64,000 nt of DNA from Gottfriedia luciferensis (GTDB lineage Bacteria > Bacillota > Bacilli > Bacillales > Bacillaceae_G). Under the pieces are notes generated by a model. The model was given only the letters and a program-made list of their open reading frames with translations, was not told the DNA's origin and ran no database searches. Made by a program: the position numbers and the translations under genes. The stretch spans positions 223,012 through 287,011 of the forward strand of contig NZ_MDKC01000035.1 in assembly GCF_001712755.1 (NCBI RefSeq), in the 5' to 3' direction. This document shows, in pieces, positions 58,718 to 64,000 of the stretch (positions within the stretch are counted from its first letter, which is position 1; each line of letters starts with the position of its first letter).

Positions 58718-59161
58718 TTATTCTTTGGCATTACTTGAAAAATAATCTTTAAGCATTGCATTGTTCTTTACAATATCATCTAATGTATATTGATCTAAAA
58801 CTTGTAAAAATTGTTCTAATGCATTATTAAATATATGTTTTAAAGAACAAACAGGTGTAATAACACAAGTATTACCGTGTTCAAAACATTCTACAATATT
58901 AAAGTCTTCTTCAGTTTTACGAATTATTTCACCAATATTTATTTCTGTTGGCAATTTAGCTAAACGGATTCCACCGTTTCTACCACGAACTGTTTCGATG
59001 TAACCCATCTTACCTAAATTATAAATTATTTTCATTAAATGATTTTTAGAAATATCGTAAGCTTCAGCAATGTCCTTAATATTAACTAATTTTTCACGTG
59101 GCTCAGAGCTTAGAAATATTAGTACACGAAGAGAGTAATCCGAATAAGTTGTTAAACGCAT
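58718..59161 (-). CDS. nsrR: Nitric oxide-sensing Rrf2-family repressor NsrR
   Basis: A 147-residue Rrf2 winged-helix protein. The N-terminal DNA-binding part reads MRLTTYSDYSLRVLIFLSSE with NGGIRLAK in the wing. The [4Fe-4S] cysteines are at C92, C99 and C105 (ECFEHGNTCVITPVC), spaced as in B. subtilis NsrR. Nitric oxide destroys the cluster and relieves repression. It is divergent from hmp, whose promoter carries two matching sites. Confidence 0.94.
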   Translation of the reverse strand: MRLTTYSDYSLRVLIFLSSEPREKLVNIKDIAEAYDISKNHLMKIIYNLGKMGYIETVRGRNGGIRLAKLPTEINIGEIIRKTEEDFNIVECFEHGNTCVITPVCSLKHIFNNALEQFLQVLDQYTLDDIVKNNAMLKDYFSSNAKE

Positions 59162-59252
59162 AACTTGTCCTCACTGTTTTATTTAAGATTAATCATAGCA
59201 TAATTGTGAACTTTTTTTAAATTTTTATGGATTTTTGCGAAAAAATTCACAA

Positions 59253-59320
59253 AAGATGTATTTTACATATTGCTTTAAGTAAATTCTAGGTCTAAGATAA
59301 AGATGTATTTATAATACTAC
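59253..59320 (+). promoter_or_regulatory. Two NsrR-type operators upstream of hmp
   Basis: AAGATGTATTTTACATAT (59253-59270) and AAGATGTATTTATAATACT (59300-59318) share AAGATGTATTT and the partial dyad of NsrR sites. They lie 78 and 30 bases before the hmp start. Paired sites 47 bases apart would allow strong repression of hmp and possibly of nsrR. Confidence 0.65.
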
Positions 59321-59347
59321 TTTAAAACGTGATTAGGGGGATTTATC

Positions 59348-60592
59348 ATGCTATCTCAAAAAACAATTGATATTATTAAGTCAACAGTTCCAGTCTTAGA
59401 AGTAAAGGGTACAGAGATCACTAAAGTATTCTATAAAAATTTATTTACTAATCATCCTGAACTATTAAATGTATTTAATCATACAAATCAACAACAAGGT
59501 AGACAACAAACTGCACTTGCAAATACTGTTTTAGCTGCTGCACAGAACATTGATAAACTTGCAACAATTATTCCTGTTGTAAAACAAATTGCGCAAAAGC
59601 ACCGCAGTCTTCAAGTTAAACCAGAGCACTATCCAATCGTAGGGCAACATTTACTAGGGGCAATTAAAGAAGTACTTGGTGATGCTGCAACTGATGAAAT
59701 ACTAGGTGCTTGGGCAGAAGCATATGGAGTTATTGCACAAGTATTTATCGATATTGAAAAAGAAATGTATGAGGAAGCATCTTCTCAAGAAGGCGGTTGG
59801 TCTGAATTTAAAGAGTTTAAAGTCATCGAAAAAGTTGAAGAAAGTGATGTAATAACATCATTCTACTTAGTTCCTAAAGATGGTTCTTCAGTTCCTACTT
59901 TCTTGCCTGGCCAATATATTACTGTTCGTTCACAAATTCCAGGTGAAGAATATTTATCAAACAGACAATATAGTTTATCTGATGCATCAGGTAAAAATCA
60001 CTTTAGAATTTCAGTAAAAAGAGAAGCTGAAGAAAACCAACCACTTGGTAAATTTTCAAACTACCTGCACAATCAAGTAAATGTTGGTGATACATTGGAA
60101 ATAACTGCACCAGCAGGTGAGTTTACTTTAAATACTGAAATTGATTCAGATGTTGTTTTCTTAAGTGGTGGTGTTGGAATTACACCATTAATCAGTATGG
60201 CTAAGTCAATTGCAAGTATTCAACCAAATCGTCAAGTCAGCTTCATAAGCGCTTCAAGAAATGGTAAATTACAAGCATTTGAAAATGAACTAAACCAATT
60301 AAAAGAGCAATTAACAAATTACGATTTATCATTTGTTTATGAAAATCCTTCTGAGGAAGATCTTCAAAATAACAACTTTAAAAAGCAAGGTTATATTGAC
60401 GCAGAATGGTTAAATAAAAATGTTAAATCAGACAATGCAGATTATTACGTATGTGGACCAGTACCATTTTTAAAAGCGATTATAACAAGTTTAAAGGGAT
60501 TAGGAATTAAAGATAGACAAATTCATTTCGAATTCTTCGGACCAGCAATGAATTTAGACACTGAACCTAAAAGTCCAGTACAACAGGGTTAA
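59348..60592 (+). CDS. hmp: Flavohaemoglobin Hmp (nitric oxide dioxygenase)
   Basis: Oxidises nitric oxide to nitrate using O2 and NADPH. The 414-residue protein has a globin domain (about 1-138: [21 protein letters not shown] with the distal residues, and [19 protein letters not shown] around the proximal helix). An FAD domain follows (about 150-260, NRQYSLSD), then an NAD domain (about 265-400: [27 protein letters not shown]). It is preceded by two NsrR-like sites and divergent from nsrR. A strong terminator follows. Confidence 0.97.
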   Translation: MLSQKTIDIIKSTVPVLEVKGTEITKVFYKNLFTNHPELLNVFNHTNQQQGRQQTALANTVLAAAQNIDKLATIIPVVKQIAQKHRSLQVKPEHYPIVGQHLLGAIKEVLGDAATDEILGAWAEAYGVIAQVFIDIEKEMYEEASSQEGGWSEFKEFKVIEKVEESDVITSFYLVPKDGSSVPTFLPGQYITVRSQIPGEEYLSNRQYSLSDASGKNHFRISVKREAEENQPLGKFSNYLHNQVNVGDTLEITAPAGEFTLNTEIDSDVVFLSGGVGITPLISMAKSIASIQPNRQVSFISASRNGKLQAFENELNQLKEQLTNYDLSFVYENPSEEDLQNNNFKKQGYIDAEWLNKNVKSDNADYYVCGPVPFLKAIITSLKGLGIKDRQIHFEFFGPAMNLDTEPKSPVQQG

Positions 60593-60597
60593 TATAT

Positions 60598-60626
60598 AAA
60601 AGGATGCTCATTTAAGAGCATCCTTT
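60598..60626 (+). terminator. Terminator after hmp (left duplicate)
   Basis: AAAGGATGCTC and GAGCATCCTTTT pair around TTTAA, six bases beyond the hmp stop codon. A degenerate second copy of the loop and stem (CTTCTCATTTAAGAGAA) lies at about 61181-61203, on the far side of repeat copy C. Confidence 0.85.
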
Positions 60627-60630
60627 TCAC

Positions 60631-61183
60631 GTTGTTGAAAAACAAATTTGTCAATTAAATTACCAAATTTTCGTAAAAGGAGTAGAGTGATGTTGATTTC
60701 CATTACAGGATGCTCGCTTTCCATGGGGCGGGATTCTTTAGCCTCCTCGGCAAGCCTGCGGGGTCTCAGCCTTCCCGCTAATCCCATAGGAGTCGAGCAC
60801 CCCTCCATTCCAATCAACTTGCTCATCAAAAAAAGTTTGCAATAAACCCTAATCAAATTGCCTTTACTTAGAGTAATCTAACTGTTTTATATTAATCAGA
60901 TTTTAGATCAATTAAGATTGAACATATATTAAACTAAACTATCGAATTTGTTTTCAAAAAAGCTCAAAATATTAACCTCTAAAAAATCATTTCGAGTGTG
61001 ATTGAATTAATGAAATTTCTCTAATAAATTCGCTTTTAAAACCATTAAAAAGGTCATTCAAAAAATGCTATTTATCATAATTAAATGTTCCATAAAGTCT
61101 AAACATTTAAATCATTGATAAATCATTAAAATGAATTTTAACATCAATAATGTTGGACTTAATATTGTATTCCCTATATACTT
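60631..61183 (+). repeat. Dispersed repeat element, copy C
   Basis: Starts with GTTGTTGAAAAAC and carries the same GC-rich core (about 60675-60815) with one GGCGGGATTC variant. An AT-rich tail follows in which AATGAATTTTAA and CAATAATGTT match copy B. It is about 50 bases longer than A and B, and its right end lacks a clear TTTCAA. It lies between the hmp terminator and a degenerate copy of that hairpin. Confidence 0.8.
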
Positions 61184-61203
61184 CTCATTTAAGAGAAACT
61201 TTT

Positions 61204-61437
61204 TTATTTCTGTTCTAATAATACAGCCACTCTTTTTAAAACTGTTGGTATTGTGAAGCTACCAAAAATTGCGATTAGGTCACTTGAGTAGTATTTTTTT
61301 AGGGTGCCATATACTAAGCTACTTATCATAAGATCGTACAAAAAGAATCGACCAAATTCCCGTCTAGTTATGACCATAAAGATGATAGATGAATTTCTTG
61401 TTGAAAGAATAATCCCACCTTCTTCTAGAAAAATTAA
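61204..61437 (-). pseudogene. Open frame without a start codon, possible gene remnant
   Basis: A 77-codon minus-strand frame runs from an in-frame stop to TAA and is followed by a small hairpin (GTTTCTCTTAAATGAGAA). It reads with a protein-like mixture of residues (for example REFGRFFLYDLMISSLVYGT and FTIPTVLKRVAVLLEQK). The first ATG is at 61377, with no ribosome site. I do not recognise a family. It may be the 3' end of a lost gene between repeat C and the GNAT gene. Confidence 0.3.
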
Positions 61438-61464
61438 TCATTTTAGTCAATGCAGATTATAAAC

Positions 61465-61971
61465 TTATATTTTATCTAACATCCAATAATACTTTTCAAT
61501 TTCTTCTTTTACTTTTATCATGCCAATTTTCTCTAAAACTCTAATAGAGGCATGATTATAGACGGAACAAATAGCTGATATTTTTGTAACATGATTTTGC
61601 TTTAATCCCCACTCACAAAAAGCCCTACCCATTTCAGTTGCATATCCTTTACCTTGATAACTAGGTGCAATACTATAACCTATCTCCATAATCCCAGTTT
61701 CATCTGGACCACCTTTAAATCCCATGTCCCCAATAATTACTCGATCTTTTTTATGAATAATAATTCCTTCATATTTTTGTTCAGCAGGATGCGTTTGAAA
61801 ACGAGAAATCTTATAAGGGAAAAGATTTTTATATACTAGAATTGGCCACCCTTGAGCGAAACTATAAAATTCATTTTCAAATTCTAACTCTTTATTTCCA
61901 CTTAAAACAGAAACCATCGCTTCTGCTGTAAAAGTCATTAATAGTAAGTTTTTAGTTTCAGTGATTAGCAT
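61465..61971 (-). CDS. GNAT-family acetyltransferase (RimJ/RimL-like)
   Basis: A 168-residue GCN5-related N-acetyltransferase. It has the acetyl-CoA motif A region (IMEIGYSIAPSYQGKGYATEMGRAFCEWGL) and the later stretch NHASIRVLEKIGMIKV, typical of the RimJ/RimL and small-molecule branch. No partner gene suggests a substrate. It is a single gene, 17 bases downstream of the DUF2339 gene, so the two may be co-transcribed. Confidence 0.85.
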   Translation of the reverse strand: MLITETKNLLLMTFTAEAMVSVLSGNKELEFENEFYSFAQGWPILVYKNLFPYKISRFQTHPAEQKYEGIIIHKKDRVIIGDMGFKGGPDETGIMEIGYSIAPSYQGKGYATEMGRAFCEWGLKQNHVTKISAICSVYNHASIRVLEKIGMIKVKEEIEKYYWMLDKI

Positions 61972-61988
61972 TAACTGACTCCTGTATA

Positions 61989-63677
61989 TTAAATTTTATA
62001 ATTTTTTTGACTACTACTTCCCTTAAAAAAGATTCTAGAAATCACTAATCCAATCAAGCCAAGCAGTATAAATAAACCAGCTCTAACCATCAATGTAATA
62101 TTTGGTAAATCTATTAACACAAGTTTTCCTAGTGTCAGTAATAATAAACCTATCCCAGTATATGTCCAAACTTTGAACTTCTTAATGTTACCAAGTATCA
62201 TAGTTAAAATTGAAAGCAAGATCCAACTTATATTAATTAATAATCGAATCATATTGTCAGACTGATCTACTGCAAGTATTTGAACAATTTGTGTTATAAA
62301 AGCAATCAAAATAACCGTAATTAATAAAGAACTGCTTAGTAAGATAAATTGTTTTTCATCTTCATTCTTATAAGCCAAAATTGCAATCGTAATTAGAGCT
62401 AGAATTAACATAAACCAATTCATCGTTTCAAATGACCAAAAAGAATCTATTCCAACTGATAAAATGGATATCCCTACAGGAATAAATGTAAGGGCAGCTA
62501 TAATTAATTTCAGTAAATCTCGATATCTTAAATAAAATAAATAAGTTGATACCGCTTGAATTATTAATACAGTACATAATAAGTTTTCTGAAACACTATC
62601 TAAACAAAGGAATGAAATGGCCAATATAAAATTAGTCGAAAATCCAAAGAAAAAATCCGATTTCTTTTTATAATAAAAAGTAAGGAATAAATATCCTGCA
62701 CATAAAAAGATTAAAAACATTGTTCTAATCTGATCTTCAAATGCACTAAAGATCCAACCAATTGTTAAAATAAAACTAGTGTGAAGAATTAATACTTGCT
62801 TTTTAATAGCAAGCTTAGATTTAATCAATATAGCTAGCAAACTAATATGTTGCACGATAATACTTAGTGCGAAATATTTAATTCCATTCGTATTAAAATT
62901 AACTAAAGCAACAATTAAATATGATAAATGCAATAATATTGCAGACGAAAGATAGATAAATTTATATTTTTCAAATGCTGCATAATACATAAAGCATAAG
63001 TAAATCACTGTTTCATAGATAGAGAAAAATAGATAGTTTGGCGAATTACTTTTAACTAGAAATGGTACAAAAACGGCTCCTATTATACTTATTAATCCAA
63101 TTACTTCTGATTTGTATCTATTCATAGAATAAAAGCCAAAACATACCCAAATTGTTAAAAGGGTAAATGCAAGCGTTGATCCAACCATGTGATATAGATG
63201 GTGCATGGCAAACGTAGTTAAAAACAATACAGGTAACACACCACCAATTAATGATTGGCCAAGTGTTGATCGTTTAGCTTTCATTTGACGATTACCGTAC
63301 CAGAATAAAGCAATGGCTATAACAAATCCAATTCCTACTTTTGCATACTTATTTAATACCCCATAATCTGATGCTGCTTTAAATCCCCACATTACGCCAA
63401 GAATGAAAATAAATATAAAAAATCTAGGTAACCACTTTTGGAAAATAAGTGCTTCATAGTCAACCTTTTCATTTTCAACTGTTACTTTAACCTGTCGACT
63501 AGCTGTTTTTTGTGGTTTAGGATTATTTACTTTAGTTTGACTTATTTGTTTAATTTCGTTTGAAGTTTCTTTCGTGATTAAGAGAAATTCAATTTGTTTC
63601 TTCATTTCTTTGACTTCTTCTTCAAGCTTTTCTACCTTTTTTTGAAGATCTTGATTCTGATTATCCAACTGCATCAC
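61989..63677 (-). CDS. DUF2339-family polytopic membrane protein
   Basis: A 562-residue protein. A short N-terminal coiled coil (about 4-36, LQKKVEKLEEEVKEMKKQIEF) and a Lys/Thr-rich linker are followed by about fifteen hydrophobic spans from residue 88 to 555. The order coiled coil, linker, many spans is that of DUF2339 proteins. Their function is unknown; they lack any visible catalytic motif here. The far upstream side holds repeat copy D. Confidence 0.82.
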   Translation of the reverse strand: MMQLDNQNQDLQKKVEKLEEEVKEMKKQIEFLLITKETSNEIKQISQTKVNNPKPQKTASRQVKVTVENEKVDYEALIFQKWLPRFFIFIFILGVMWGFKAASDYGVLNKYAKVGIGFVIAIALFWYGNRQMKAKRSTLGQSLIGGVLPVLFLTTFAMHHLYHMVGSTLAFTLLTIWVCFGFYSMNRYKSEVIGLISIIGAVFVPFLVKSNSPNYLFFSIYETVIYLCFMYYAAFEKYKFIYLSSAILLHLSYLIVALVNFNTNGIKYFALSIIVQHISLLAILIKSKLAIKKQVLILHTSFILTIGWIFSAFEDQIRTMFLIFLCAGYLFLTFYYKKKSDFFFGFSTNFILAISFLCLDSVSENLLCTVLIIQAVSTYLFYLRYRDLLKLIIAALTFIPVGISILSVGIDSFWSFETMNWFMLILALITIAILAYKNEDEKQFILLSSSLLITVILIAFITQIVQILAVDQSDNMIRLLINISWILLSILTMILGNIKKFKVWTYTGIGLLLLTLGKLVLIDLPNITLMVRAGLFILLGLIGLVISRIFFKGSSSQKNYKI

Positions 63678-63857
63678 CTCTTATCATAACTATGTATTTT
63701 ATTAAGACTAAATAACTGAAAAGACATCCTTCATATAAGTTCGCTATTTCCTGGATTTATCCTATAAAAAAAATTTTATGAAGTATGTTTTTGCAAATTT
63801 CGTCATATTTCCCAGAAAATAAAGTCAATCATTTTTAGTTATATTGGTTAAATAAAA

Positions 63858-63889
63858 AAAATCCTCTATTATAAAAATAGAGGATTTTC
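63858..63889. terminator. Hairpin beside repeat copy D
   Basis: Arms AAAATCCTCTATT and AATAGAGGATTTT form a 13-bp stem with T-rich tails on both strands. It directly precedes repeat copy D (GTTGTTGAAAAA at 63892). This is the same arrangement as hairpin and element at the other copies. Whichever gene it terminates lies outside the window. The 63678-63857 stretch has the DUF2339 promoter and nothing else I can name. Confidence 0.75.
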
Positions 63890-63891
63890 AC

Positions 63892-64000
63892 GTTGTTGAA
63901 AAACAACCTTGTCAATTATATTACAAATTTTCGTAAAAGGAGTAGAGTGATGTTGATTTCCACTACAGGATGCTCGCTTTCCATGGGGCGAGACCTGAGC
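63892..64000 (+). repeat. Dispersed repeat element, copy D (cut by window end)
   Basis: Begins GTTGTTGAAAAAC and runs into the conserved core (AAAAGGAGTAGAGTGATGTT, then GATGCTCGCTTTCC and GGGGCGAGACCTGAGC) until the window ends. The core is closest to copy A in carrying ACCTGAGC. The remainder, including any right-hand hairpin duplicate, lies outside the window. Confidence 0.85.

Overview
The window is a stretch of AT-rich chromosome from an endospore-forming Bacillaceae bacterium. It carries spo0B, spoIVFA/FB, spoIIB, spoVID, gerM and gerE, two Lon proteases and a valS T-box leader. The gene order matches the Bacillus subtilis region from nadA to racE/murI, with lineage-specific differences. 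An rng (RNase E/G) gene lies upstream of rplU, pheA/pheB are absent between obgE and niaR, a diguanylate cyclase sits where comC is found in B. subtilis, and a thiamine-precursor transport operon lies between gerE and murI. Most genes are on the minus strand. I cannot name the species.

Layout by region. 1-5.4 kb: NAD synthesis (nadB-nadC-nadA) divergent from nifS-niaR, with a NiaR-type operator between them. 5.4-10.6 kb: obgE, spo0B, rpmA, prp, rplU with its L21 leader, and rng. 10.8-18.9 kb: a small glycosyltransferase, spoIVFB/FA, minD/minC, mreD/mreC/mreB, radC and maf. 18.9-31 kb: spoIIB, a GGDEF protein, folC, valS with T-box, spo0M, ysxE and spoVID. 31-38 kb: the haem operon hemA-hemX-hemC-hemD-hemB-hemL with a candidate PerR box, then a small membrane protein. 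38-47 kb: a dead potassium-channel remnant, engB, lonA, lonB, clpX and tig. 47-53 kb: a ysoA-like TPR gene, a DUF4240 gene, tRNA-Arg and tRNA-Gly, ysnB, rdgB, rph, gerM and gerE. 53-64 kb: a TPP-riboswitch operon (thiY, a YkoF-like protein, thiX, thiZ, a TatD-type hydrolase), murI, nsrR/hmp, a GNAT gene and a DUF2339 membrane protein.

The genes cover NAD and haem supply, cell shape and division-site selection, ribosome assembly, protein quality control, sporulation and germination, and nitric oxide detoxification. Recognised families account for nearly all of the coding sequence.

The least expected material is between the genes. A roughly 500-bp non-coding element occurs three times, and a fourth copy is cut by the window end. 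In three copies the element is bracketed by two copies of the local hairpin, which at those loci is a transcription terminator, so insertion appears to duplicate the terminator. There is also a 135-bp GC-rich element with short inverted ends, an eight-unit 20-21-bp tandem array, a K+ channel pseudogene with a damaged selectivity filter, and a perfect 14-bp hairpin inside the mre operon. I found no CRISPR array, prophage or intact transposase. No clearly new protein system is visible; the hairpin-duplicating repeat family is the best candidate for something under-described.
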